The translations under genes were made by a program, and so were the position numbers. Of a stretch of 30,634 nt of DNA, positions 1-6,880 are shown piece by piece; the stretch's first letter is position 1; every line of letters starts with the position of its first letter. The stretch covers positions 1 through 30,634 of the forward strand of contig CAAGHZ010000089.1 in assembly GCA_900769795.1 (NCBI GenBank). Direction: 5' to 3'. Source of the DNA: Clostridia bacterium (GTDB lineage Bacteria; Bacillota; Clostridia; Monoglobales; Monoglobaceae). The notes under the pieces were generated by a model that was not told the DNA's origin, did not search any database, and was given only the letters and a program-made list of their open reading frames with translations.

Positions 1-1
1 A

Positions 2-178
2 AGTATAAGTGAGGCATCTTGTGATATTTTAAAAGAAATGGGGTTTAAGGTGACTTTGTCCTGTGCAGAAAAGGTCAATGAGATAAAGGCCGGGGACCAT
101 GAATGTCTTTATCGCCTTGGCAGATATCTGAGGGCCAACAAAATCAGTGCAGAAAAAATATTGAATAAAATTAAATGA
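2..178 (+). CDS. C-terminal end of an unidentified protein (partial)
   Basis: An open frame runs in from the left edge and stops at a TGA at 176-178, giving 58 residues. The visible tail is mixed and charged, ends in a lysine-rich helix-like stretch (ISAEKILNKIK), and has cysteines at about residues 7 and 21. I do not recognise the family from this fragment. The frame is open over its whole visible length and is followed by a terminator-like repeat, which fits a real gene end, but the start lies outside the window. It is convergent with the glucokinase gene. Confidence 0.5.
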   Translation, partial: SISEASCDILKEMGFKVTLSCAEKVNEIKAGDHECLYRLGRYLRANKISAEKILNKIK

Positions 179-182
179 TGCG

Positions 183-240
183 AAAAAAAAGGCTCCCTTG
201 TGTAAAGGGAGCTGTCAGCGTAGTTGACTGAGGGATTGTT
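183..240 (-). repeat. Two-hairpin dispersed repeat, copy 1; acts as terminator of the glucokinase gene
   Basis: Read on the minus strand, this 58-base element has a small GTCA...TGAC hairpin followed by a strong hairpin (AGCTCCCTT / AAGGGAGCC, plus-strand 191-212) and a run of eight T. It lies directly after the stop of the minus-strand glucokinase gene, so it has the form of a rho-independent terminator. An almost identical copy in the opposite orientation lies at 17565-17619, after another gene. The strong stem and its loop are identical in both copies; the difference is confined to the loop region of the small hairpin. Confidence 0.85.
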
Positions 241-252
241 CAAAAATTATTG

Positions 253-1182
253 TTATCTTACGGATGAAAGTGCGGCACCGATAATGCCTGCATCGTTCAT
301 AAGCGTGGCAATTTTGATTTTTGTCAATGGCAGATTGTGACTGCCATAGGTATGTTTTTTTGCATATTCGCGGATGGGGTCTAAGAGGTAGTCTCCCTCT
401 TTGCTTATGCCACCGCCAATTACGATAATTTCAGGCTGGAACATATTTATGATTCCTGCAACGCCTGCAGCGACATATTCTATGTATTTGTCTACAACTT
501 TCTGTGCGGCTTCATCACCCTGTTTTGCGGCATCAAATGATGTTCTGCCGCTTACTTTTTCTGATTTTGCCATAAGAGATGTGGGGTTTTCTTTAATTGC
601 ATCCTTGGTTTGTTGAATCAAAGCAGTAACGGATGCGTATCTTTCCCAGCAACCACTGTTGTCGCAGTTACATTCTATTCCGCCATATATAAGGGGAGTG
701 TGGCCGATTTCGCCACCGGCACCGTTAAAACCTCTGTATATCTTTTTGTCAAGAATTATGCCTCCGCCGATTCCTGTGCCAAGGGTGATTGCAATAAAAC
801 TGTCGGTGCCCTCGCCACTGACAAGGTATTCGCCATACGCTGCGGCGTTTGCATCGTTTTCTACAGTGATGGGAACATCTATATATTCTCTCAACTTTTC
901 AGGGAGAGGGTAATTGTCCCATCTGAAGTTGTTGGAGAAAACAGCGATTCCGTTTACACTGTCTATGGCACCGGGGCTGCCGATACCGATGCTTTCTATA
1001 TCCGAAACTTTAAGGTTGTTTCTCTCAAGAAGGTCAAAGCAAAGCTCTGCCATATCCTTGACTATCTCGTCGTGCTCTCTTGGGAGGAGAGTGGGACGGG
1101 AATCCTGATCAATAATTTTTAAATCTTTTGTTACGATGCCTGCGGCAATGTTTGTGCCGCCTAAGTCTATACCTATATACAT
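253..1182 (-). CDS. glcK: ROK-family glucokinase
   Basis: A 309-residue cytosolic sugar kinase that phosphorylates glucose with ATP to glucose 6-phosphate. The N-terminal phosphate-binding motif is GIDLGGTN (residues 4-11). The catalytic aspartate lies in VENDANAAAYGE, followed by the ATP-binding stretch ITLGTGIGGGI. The ROK zinc site is visible as EIGH followed by CNCDNSGC. Length matches the family, and there is no N-terminal helix-turn-helix, so this is a kinase rather than a NagC/XylR-type repressor. The ATG is preceded by AAAGGAA at suitable spacing, and a SigA-type promoter lies about 40 bases upstream. The gene has its own terminator repeat and is probably monocistronic. Glucose specificity is inferred; fructose or N-acetylhexosamine specificity cannot be excluded. 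Confidence 0.9.
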   Translation of the reverse strand: MYIGIDLGGTNIAAGIVTKDLKIIDQDSRPTLLPREHDEIVKDMAELCFDLLERNNLKVSDIESIGIGSPGAIDSVNGIAVFSNNFRWDNYPLPEKLREYIDVPITVENDANAAAYGEYLVSGEGTDSFIAITLGTGIGGGIILDKKIYRGFNGAGGEIGHTPLIYGGIECNCDNSGCWERYASVTALIQQTKDAIKENPTSLMAKSEKVSGRTSFDAAKQGDEAAQKVVDKYIEYVAAGVAGIINMFQPEIIVIGGGISKEGDYLLDPIREYAKKHTYGSHNLPLTKIKIATLMNDAGIIGAALSSVR

Positions 1183-1222
1183 CTGTGTCAGTTCCTTTCG
1201 GGCTTTAAAATATATTATAATA

Positions 1223-1251
1223 ATTATATAATATTATTCCGGGTTTGTAAA
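1223..1251 (-). promoter_or_regulatory. SigA-type promoter for the glucokinase gene
   Basis: On the minus strand, TTTACA (plus-strand 1246-1251) and TATAAT (1223-1228) are separated by exactly 17 bases. They lie in an AT-rich stretch upstream of the glucokinase start and just after the stop of the oxidoreductase gene. Confidence 0.7.
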
Positions 1252-1261
1252 TAGAAAAATA

Positions 1262-2563
1262 TTATATTTCCGCATCTCCTGTGGCAGGGTTGTCGATAAG
1301 TGTTCCGGCTTGGTTAAAGCGTGAGCCATGACATGGACAGTCCCAACTATGCTCTGCCTTGTTCCATTTAAGGGCGCATCCAAGATGGGGGCATCTTTTT
1401 GTGGTGGGATATATAAAGTTTGTAAGGGTTTCAAAGGTGTTGATAAGAAGTTGTGGTTTTATAATGCTGCGCGACGGAGAAAAGATGTAGGAATATTCGT
1501 TTGGTTTTTCTTGCACCAAATCAGATAATATTGTGGCAGAAACCATAGAAGACGTCATACCCCATTTGTTAAATCCGGTCGCAACATATAAATCAGGGGT
1601 TTGCTTTGAATACCTGCCTATATAGGGGATAGAGTCAAGACTCATACAATCCTGAGTTGCCCATCTGCACACCTCTTTGCTGTCTTTATAATAACGCTTT
1701 GCAAATTCTTCAAGTTCTGTGTACGTGCCGCCCTTTTTTCCTGTTCTGTGACCACCGCCGCCAAGCAACAACAAATCTTTATAGCTTCTGAAGGACATGC
1801 CCTTATCGTCCTCGTCAACATACATCCCGTCTATACTTTGGGCACTCTCAAGGACGAGGACATAAGAGCGATGCTGATAAAGCTTTAAAAAATAGCTGCC
1901 ATGTTTGTTGATAAAGGGGAAGTGGGTGGCAACGATAATTTTCTTTGCGGTAATTTTGCCATTATCTGCGATTGCCCTGTGGGGTGTGATATCGCGAATA
2001 AATGTGTTTTCGTATATTTCTAAATCTTTTGAAATTTCTGCAATAAACTTCAGCGGGTTAAACTGTGCCTGATTTTTTAGATGCACACTGCCTGCTATGT
2101 CAAAGGGGAGTTCTGTTTTTGCGCAAAAGCCTGCGGATGCGCCAAGAATTTCGAGTGCCTTAACTTCTCTTTCGATTTTATCTCTGTCCGTGAGAGAATA
2201 TGTGTATGCGGTCTTTGTCTCAAAGTCGCAATCAATGTTTTTGCAAATATCTCTGTATTTTGATACGGCAATTTCGTTTGCATAAAGATACCCCTGTGCA
2301 ATATCCTTGCCATAATTATTGATTAACCTATCGTAGATAAGAGTGTGGAGAGAGGTGATTTTTGAGGTTGTATTTTTCGTAATTCCTGAAGCAATTTTGT
2401 TGCCTTCAACAACTATGCAGTCGATACCTGCTTTTTTAAGCATATATCCGCAAAGCAGCCCTGCCATACCGCCGCCAATGATTAAAACATCGGTTGATTT
2501 ATCTCCGTTTAGGGATTCAAAAGTGTGGATTGTTGAGCTATTGTGCCAAATTGATTTTACCAT
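1262..2563 (-). CDS. FAD-dependent oxidoreductase with C-terminal Rieske [2Fe-2S] domain
   Basis: A 433-residue two-domain protein. The N-terminal part is a DAO-type flavoprotein with the dinucleotide-binding motif VLIIGGGMAG (residues 26-35). The C-terminus is a Rieske domain with ligands in CPH (C391, H393) and CPCH (C409, H412). This flavin-plus-Rieske architecture is known in Gram-positive bacteria and is usually labelled a glycine/D-amino acid oxidase-like oxidoreductase; the substrate is unknown. I chose the ATG at 2563 because GGAGG lies 8 bases upstream; the frame extends further to 2629, but that extension lacks a ribosome binding site and precedes the usual N-terminus. The gene is divergent from the AraC-type pseudogene, a placing that would fit regulation, but this is inference. 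Confidence 0.85.
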   Translation of the reverse strand: MVKSIWHNSSTIHTFESLNGDKSTDVLIIGGGMAGLLCGYMLKKAGIDCIVVEGNKIASGITKNTTSKITSLHTLIYDRLINNYGKDIAQGYLYANEIAVSKYRDICKNIDCDFETKTAYTYSLTDRDKIEREVKALEILGASAGFCAKTELPFDIAGSVHLKNQAQFNPLKFIAEISKDLEIYENTFIRDITPHRAIADNGKITAKKIIVATHFPFINKHGSYFLKLYQHRSYVLVLESAQSIDGMYVDEDDKGMSFRSYKDLLLLGGGGHRTGKKGGTYTELEEFAKRYYKDSKEVCRWATQDCMSLDSIPYIGRYSKQTPDLYVATGFNKWGMTSSMVSATILSDLVQEKPNEYSYIFSPSRSIIKPQLLINTFETLTNFIYPTTKRCPHLGCALKWNKAEHSWDCPCHGSRFNQAGTLIDNPATGDAEI

Positions 2564-2650
2564 ATTTTTATCCTCCAAAATTTGTGGGTGAATATAGTAT
2601 GTACAATAGTTTTTATTAAATTCTGTCATTTTGCAGTTTGAAGCAAGGTA

Positions 2651-2679
2651 TTGACGCTTATAACTTTAATGGTTATAAT
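2651..2679 (+). promoter_or_regulatory. SigA-type promoter with overlapping inverted repeat, upstream of the AraC-type gene
   Basis: TTGACG (2651-2656) and TATAAT (2674-2679) are spaced by 17 bases. A perfect 7-base inverted repeat, TTATAAC...GTTATAA (2658-2678), fills the space between the boxes and overlaps the -10 box, so it could be an operator. The downstream gene is frameshifted, but its promoter looks intact. Confidence 0.7.
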
Positions 2680-2711
2680 AGAGGTGATTTTAAATTAAAG
2701 GAGGAGCGTTT

Positions 2712-3561
2712 ATGGAAGAATACAAAAAATATGTCTTACAAAAAGACATAAAGATTTATCGCCAGACAGGCCACACACATGAACCGCACCTTCATGATTT
2801 TATTGAATTTGTATACATAGTCAGCGGAAAGGCTGTTCATACTGTCGGCGAGACAGAGTATGCAGTGGCAAAAGGAGATATGATTATAATAAACTATAAT
2901 CAGACACACAGTTTTCGCTGCAACAGCGATACAGAGCAACTAAACATCCTGTTAAAGCCCGAATTTGTTGACAGACAGATAAAGAATTGTGATGATGTGT
3001 TTGATATTCTAAATGTTTCGGGATATGAAGGTCTTAAAACCATGGTGGACAGGGGCAGAAGTGTTGTAAGATTTTCTCATGAAGAAAGAATGCGCTTTGA
3101 ATCTGTTATATTTCTTCTTGAAAAGGAATCGCAGAAAAAAGAACCGGGATATCTTGTTTCAATGCATTCATGCATAAATCTTATGCTTTCGATGATTTTT
3201 CGTAAGATGTCGCAGACGTCGCTTTCTTCCGGCAAAATAGCCAACAACGAGATGCTCAGGTATATAAAGGAGCACTGTGGTGAAAAACTTACTGTCGAGA
3301 TGCTCTCGGCGAACGGACATTACGACCCTGCATACTTCAGCAGGAGTTTTAAAAAATACACAGGCGTAAGTTTTACTGAGTATCTGAAGAGAGAGCGTAT
3401 GCAACTTGCTTGCGAACTTCTTCTGAATACCGCGGACAAGGTTGATGATATATATAAAGTCGGGATACAGTGATAAGACTAAGTTTTTCAAGCATTTCAG
3501 AGAGTATACAAACACAACGCCATTGAAATTCAGGAAAAATCAAAAACAAATACTTTTTTAG
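2712..3561 (+). pseudogene. AraC-family transcriptional regulator, frameshifted near the C-terminus
   Basis: The first 253 codons (2712-3473) encode an N-terminal cupin sensor (a histidine-rich segment HTHEPHLHDFIEF, then GDMIIINYNQTHSF) and most of an AraC double helix-turn-helix domain (CGEKLTVEMLSANGHYDPAYFSRSFKKYTG). The frame breaks inside the second helix-turn-helix at a TGA (3471-3473). The missing end continues in another frame as YSDKTKFFKHFREYTNTTPLKF and stops at 3561. Adding one AT unit to the (AT)4A tract at 3448-3456 would restore a 283-residue protein of exact family length; removing one G from GGG at 3462-3464 would also restore the frame but leave the domain a residue short. 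ATG 2712 has a strong GGAGG. As it stands the second DNA-binding helix is lost. A sequencing error or phase variation cannot be ruled out. Confidence 0.8.
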
Positions 3562-3593
3562 GTCATAAATCACCCTTTTAATCAGGTAGCAGT

Positions 3594-3803
3594 ATGAAAT
3601 ATAATAAGGCTATCGATACAAAGAAAGGGTGTTTTTTTATGCCAATGGTAAAAAGTATAAAGTTTAATAAAAAAGAACTTGAAGATAAGATTTATGCGTG
3701 TTGGGTAGGTAAAAATATAGGTGGCACGATGGGAGGCCCTTTTGAGGGTGTGAAGGAGATGCACAATATACATAGAGAAGGAAACAAGACACCCCTCGGA
3801 TAG
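3594..3803 (+). pseudogene. N-terminal remnant of an ADP-ribosylglycohydrolase-like protein
   Basis: About 50 codons resemble the N-terminus of the ADP-ribosylglycohydrolase (DraG/ARH) family: KIYACWVGKNIGGTMGGPFEG is the usual opening helix and glycine-rich turn. The frame then stops after NKTPLG at 3801-3803, where an intact protein would have several hundred residues including the metal-binding aspartates. The start could be the ATG at 3594 or one of two ATGs at 3639 and 3645. It follows the broken AraC gene directly, and such regulators often neighbour these hydrolases. Family assignment rests on this one motif. Confidence 0.6.
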
Positions 3804-3930
3804 ATACTCGACTTTTAATATTACAGTTGCAGCGGGCGAGAATGTTGAACCAATGAATAAACTTGTGCTTAGTATTTCTTCTCCGGCACGTGCGACAGAG
3901 TACACAATACCTATAAATATTATGGGATAG
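3802..3930 (+). pseudogene. C-terminal remnant of a beta-strand-rich domain
   Basis: In the +1 frame relative to the preceding remnant, 42 codons run without interruption to a TAG at 3928-3930. The peptide alternates polar and hydrophobic residues (FNITVAAGENVEPMNKLVLS and so on), like the end of an immunoglobulin-like or carbohydrate-binding beta domain. There is no start codon or ribosome binding site. A strong terminator follows at once, so this looks like the original 3' end of a gene whose middle has been deleted. Whether it belonged to the same gene as the remnant before it is inference. Confidence 0.5.
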
Positions 3931-3933
3931 GAT

Positions 3934-3960
3934 AAAAAGGACGGCGACGCCGTCCTTTTT
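3934..3960 (+). terminator. Rho-independent terminator
   Basis: A perfect 12-base stem, AAAAAGGACGGC / GCCGTCCTTTTT, with a GAC loop. It follows the remnant at 3802-3930 and is symmetrical, so it could work in both directions. Confidence 0.9.
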
Positions 3961-3970
3961 ATGTATGGAG

Positions 3971-3997
3971 AGGGGATATTTAATTAAAATATCCCCT
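3971..3997. repeat. Perfect inverted repeat just upstream of the SRP RNA promoter
   Basis: AGGGGATATTT (3971-3981) and AAATATCCCCT (3987-3997) form an 11-base stem with a 5-base loop. It ends 9 bases before the -35 box of the SRP RNA promoter. There is no T-run, so it is not a standard terminator; it may insulate the promoter or bind a regulator. Confidence 0.55.
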
Positions 3998-4006
3998 TTC
4001 AACCCA

Positions 4007-4035
4007 TTGACGTAAAAAATAAAGTGTGGTATAAT
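4007..4035 (+). promoter_or_regulatory. Strong SigA promoter of the SRP RNA
   Basis: TTGACG (4007-4012), a 17-base spacer and a perfect TATAAT (4030-4035), 6 bases before the inferred 5' end of the RNA at about 4042. Confidence 0.9.
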
Positions 4036-4041
4036 AACAAG

Positions 4042-4312
4042 GTCGTGTAAATCGGGGCGGTAGCGGTGCCTTGTAACCCTCAATCCGCTATAGAGGGGAT
4101 GAAAACTTGCCGTGAGGGGCATCGACGTTCAGTCAGCCCTGTACAAGTGGCGTTGACGGTCCGGTCCTGCGCAATTGAAACCTGTGAACCTCGTCAGGGC
4201 GGGAACGCAGCAGCGATAAGCAGTCATTTTGATGTGCCGCAGGGAAGCCAGACCTGAGTTAACTGTACAGTCAGCGTGGGTGTTGTTGTTTCGAAGGCAA
4301 GACACGGCTTTT
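4042..4312 (+). ncRNA. ffs: Signal recognition particle RNA, large Gram-positive type
   Basis: This about 270-base RNA is the scaffold of the signal recognition particle, which with Ffh targets nascent membrane and secreted proteins to the membrane. The Alu-domain signature GGTAGCGGTGCC and CAATCCGCTATAG is visible near the 5' end. The conserved helix 8 region reads TGTGAACCTCGTCAGG, then a GGAA tetraloop and GCAGCAGCGATAAGCA. The ends pair (GTCGTGT at 4042-4048 with ACACGGC near 4302-4309), which sets the boundaries to within a few bases. The size and Alu domain match the Bacillus/Clostridium type rather than the short enterobacterial 4.5S RNA. Position just before dnaX is also seen in Bacillus subtilis. 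Confidence 0.96.
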
Positions 4313-4341
4313 ATATTATTAAGACTTAAAGAGGTGAGAAT

Positions 4342-5985
4342 ATGTCTGCATACAGAGCGCTTTACAGAAAGTGGAGACCTATGCGGTTTGATGATGTTAT
4401 TGGGCAAAGCCAGGTATCAGATACCCTGCGCGGCTCTGTCAGGAGCGGACGTATTGCCCACGCATATTTATTCTGTGGTACACGTGGTACGGGTAAGACG
4501 TCTACGGCAAAGATTTTTTCAAGAGCCGTCAATTGCGAAAGCCCAATAGATGGCGAGCCATGTAACGAGTGTCCGACTTGTAGGGGAATACTCGGCGGCA
4601 GCATCTTAGATGTATACGAGATGGACGCGGCCAGCAACGGTGGCGTTGAGAACATTCGTGAGATTCGTGATGAGGTTATCTATGCACCGGCGGGTTGCAA
4701 ATACAAGGTGTATATAGTCGATGAGGTTCATATGCTGACGGACCAGGCTTTTAATGCCCTTCTTAAGACCCTTGAAGAGCCACCGTCACATGTTATATTT
4801 ATTCTTGCAACAACTGAGCCTCACAAGATTCCACAGACGGTTCTGTCAAGATGTCAAAGGTTTGATTTTCGTAGAATCGGTATAGATGATATAGCAAAAC
4901 GTATAGAGTTTATCACAAAAGAAGAGGGGATAGAGATTACCCCTGACGCGGCAGAACTTGTGGCAGAACTTGGCGATGGCTCTATGAGAGATGCCATAAG
5001 CGTGCTTGATAGATGTGCGGCGTTTGGTGCTGACAAACTGACAACCGATATAATTTCGGAAATTGTCGGTGTTATTGCTTCAAAGAAGATTTTTGAGATA
5101 GGCGATGCAGTTGCAACAGATGATACTAAGAGCGCACTTAAAGTATCAGGAGAGATACTGGGAGCGGGAGGAGAGCCACAGACGTTGCTTGAAGACCTTG
5201 TCGAGCATTTTAGAAACCTGCTTATATGCAAGGCAACGGATGACCCGATGCATATGCTTGAGAAAACATCTCTTGCGACAGAGAGATATGTAAAGCAATC
5301 AGAGAGTTTTTCGACAGAGCGGCTTATGTATTGCGTAAAGGTTGTTGGCGAGTATCTGTCCCAGTCAAAGTGGATGTCAAATCCAAAGGTTGCGGTAGAG
5401 ATGGCCATGGTAAAACTATGCACACTTTCTTACAGTGCAGATACAGATGCCCTGCTTGCGAGAATTGAAAAACTTGAGACTGCAATAGCAAACTTGTCAT
5501 CAGGGATGGTGACAACTGCACCCCCGACGAAAAAAGAACCTGAGAAAGAGCCTGTGAATGAAGAAGAACTTCCGCCGTGGGACGTAGAGGAAAAAGAAGA
5601 GCCTGAGGTCAAGACGGAAGAACAGCAGGTACCGGTCGAGAATGTGACAAAGGGCAACTGGGAATATTGGAACGATGCGCTCAGCGAAATTAAAAAAGAG
5701 AGCGAAACTTTGTTTGCCTTTTTATATATTGCAGAAGCAAAAATTTCGGGAGACACAATAGAAATCGAAGTTGGCAGCAAGATGACCTATGACAGGATTG
5801 CAACGCCCGGAGGTATAGAATATATGTCAAAGCTCTTTACAAGAGTCGGTGGCAGACCTCTCGGGGTAAAAGTCTATATAAAAGGTGAAAAGCCCGAGGA
5901 TGATAAGTCAGAGGGTGGACCTTCTATAATGGATTTGGCGGCAAAGAAGGATCTCTTTGGAGATAAAATGGATATTATAAAATAA
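4342..5985 (+). CDS. dnaX: DNA polymerase III subunit gamma/tau
   Basis: A 547-residue clamp-loader ATPase of the replisome. The N-terminal RALYRKWRP is typical of DnaX. Walker A is GTRGTGKT (46-53), the zinc module has cysteines at 65, 74, 77 and 80, Walker B is VYIVDEVH (123-130), and the sensor and SRC arginine-finger motif follow at about 157-171. Residues about 395-440 are a Pro/Glu/Lys-rich linker before a small C-terminal domain. The ATG has AGAGGTGAG upstream. The gene sits about 30 bases after the SRP RNA without a clear terminator between them, so read-through transcription is likely; ybaB follows after 19 bases. A six-A run lies at the start of the linker (see findings). Confidence 0.97.
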   Translation: MSAYRALYRKWRPMRFDDVIGQSQVSDTLRGSVRSGRIAHAYLFCGTRGTGKTSTAKIFSRAVNCESPIDGEPCNECPTCRGILGGSILDVYEMDAASNGGVENIREIRDEVIYAPAGCKYKVYIVDEVHMLTDQAFNALLKTLEEPPSHVIFILATTEPHKIPQTVLSRCQRFDFRRIGIDDIAKRIEFITKEEGIEITPDAAELVAELGDGSMRDAISVLDRCAAFGADKLTTDIISEIVGVIASKKIFEIGDAVATDDTKSALKVSGEILGAGGEPQTLLEDLVEHFRNLLICKATDDPMHMLEKTSLATERYVKQSESFSTERLMYCVKVVGEYLSQSKWMSNPKVAVEMAMVKLCTLSYSADTDALLARIEKLETAIANLSSGMVTTAPPTKKEPEKEPVNEEELPPWDVEEKEEPEVKTEEQQVPVENVTKGNWEYWNDALSEIKKESETLFAFLYIAEAKISGDTIEIEVGSKMTYDRIATPGGIEYMSKLFTRVGGRPLGVKVYIKGEKPEDDKSEGGPSIMDLAAKKDLFGDKMDIIK

Positions 5986-6004
5986 AACAGAGAGGGAGAT
6001 ATAA

Positions 6005-6352
6005 ATGGCAAAAGGTGGATTTCCGCGCGGAATGGGCGGCGGCGCAAATATGAATCAGATGCTCAAGCAGGCGCAAAAAATGCAAGAGCAAATGCTTAAA
6101 ATGCAGGAAGAAATGGAGAACAAGACCTTTGATGCAACTGTTGGCGGTGGCGCAGTAAAGGTCGTTGTAGATGGCAAGAGAGAGGTTAAAGAAGTTGTTC
6201 TCTCTCCTGATGTTGTTGATCCTGATGATGTTGAGATGTTGCAGGATTTGATTGTGGCTGCAGTCAATGAGGCAATGCGCAAGGTTGAAGCAGACAGTTC
6301 TGCCCAACTTGGCTCAATAACAGGCGGACTTAACATTCCCGGACTATTTTAA
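6005..6352 (+). CDS. ybaB: YbaB/EbfC family nucleoid-associated protein
   Basis: A 115-residue DNA-binding protein of the YbaB/EbfC family, which forms tweezer-like dimers on DNA. The N-terminus is Gly/Met-rich (GGFPRGMGGGANM), followed by a long helix (MLKQAQKMQEQMLKMQEEM) and the conserved beta region GGGAVKVVVDGKREVKEVVL with the loop PDVVDPDDVEML. Length is usual. It is 19 bases after dnaX with a clear GAGGGAG ribosome binding site and is certainly co-transcribed with it. The dnaX-ybaB pair is widely conserved; recR, the usual third gene, does not follow, and a terminator ends the unit. Confidence 0.95.
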   Translation: MAKGGFPRGMGGGANMNQMLKQAQKMQEQMLKMQEEMENKTFDATVGGGAVKVVVDGKREVKEVVLSPDVVDPDDVEMLQDLIVAAVNEAMRKVEADSSAQLGSITGGLNIPGLF

Positions 6353-6357
6353 ATATT

Positions 6358-6392
6358 AAAGGGCAGACACTTTTCGTGTCTGCCCTTTTTTT
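6358..6392 (+). terminator. Rho-independent terminator of dnaX-ybaB
   Basis: A perfect 10-base stem, GGGCAGACAC (6361-6370) and GTGTCTGCCC (6376-6385), followed by seven T. It begins 6 bases after the ybaB stop and overlaps the stop codon of the convergent gene. Confidence 0.95.
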
Positions 6393-6840
6393 AATCTAAA
6401 ATTCCGTAATAGTAATAATATCGCAGAAAATCTCCAAGAGAATCACTTGATATAAATATAACTATAATTGATATAACGCAAAGAATAACAGATGCGACTG
6501 TAACAGCGGTTGATATTATATTTAAGATTTTTGCAGTGCGAAGTCTGGATTTTCTTTCTGCGGCGGAACAATTTCTTGCGCGTATTGTTTGTACAAGTGC
6601 GATTATGCTCAACGCGAGAGATATAACAGGTGTGATAAAGTAGAAGAACGATGCAGAGAGAATAATGTTTGCGGCGGACCATATAAGGTAGCCAATACTT
6701 AAAGAGGTGTTCTTCGTGGAGGATACGTCGCAGAAAGGCTTGGTCTCTTCGTTTTGTGGTTTTTGCGCCATTGCTCCGCAGACAGAGCAGAATTCCGTTC
6801 CGTCAGGGAGAGAATTTCCGCAATATTTACATTTATTCAT
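6391..6840 (-). CDS. Zinc-ribbon membrane protein, CD225-like layout
   Basis: A 149-residue protein that begins with a zinc ribbon (CKYCG, 11 residues, CSVCG; cysteines near 4, 7, 18 and 21), then a short polar linker and two hydrophobic segments, roughly residues 47-83 and 103-132, separated by a basic loop (RARNCSAAERKSRLRTA). The layout resembles DUF4190/CD225-like small membrane proteins with an N-terminal zinc ribbon, but I cannot name a function. ATG 6840 has AAAGGAG upstream. It lies 40 bases after the alpha/beta hydrolase gene on the same strand and probably shares its transcript. A second zinc-ribbon membrane protein of different sequence is at 16973-17566. Confidence 0.75.
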   Translation of the reverse strand: MNKCKYCGNSLPDGTEFCSVCGAMAQKPQNEETKPFCDVSSTKNTSLSIGYLIWSAANIILSASFFYFITPVISLALSIIALVQTIRARNCSAAERKSRLRTAKILNIISTAVTVASVILCVISIIVIFISSDSLGDFLRYYYYYGILD

Positions 6841-6880
6841 ATAAATTCTCCTTTCTTTGTTTATGGATGTTCTATAATAG

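Noticed and set aside
610..1122. Plus-strand open frame of 170 codons opposite the glucokinase gene
   Set aside because: It is a shadow of the ROK kinase reading frame, with no ribosome binding site or recognisable domain.
4129..4407. Open frames across the SRP RNA
   Set aside because: The conserved RNA structure explains the sequence; the frames have no ribosome binding site or coding character.
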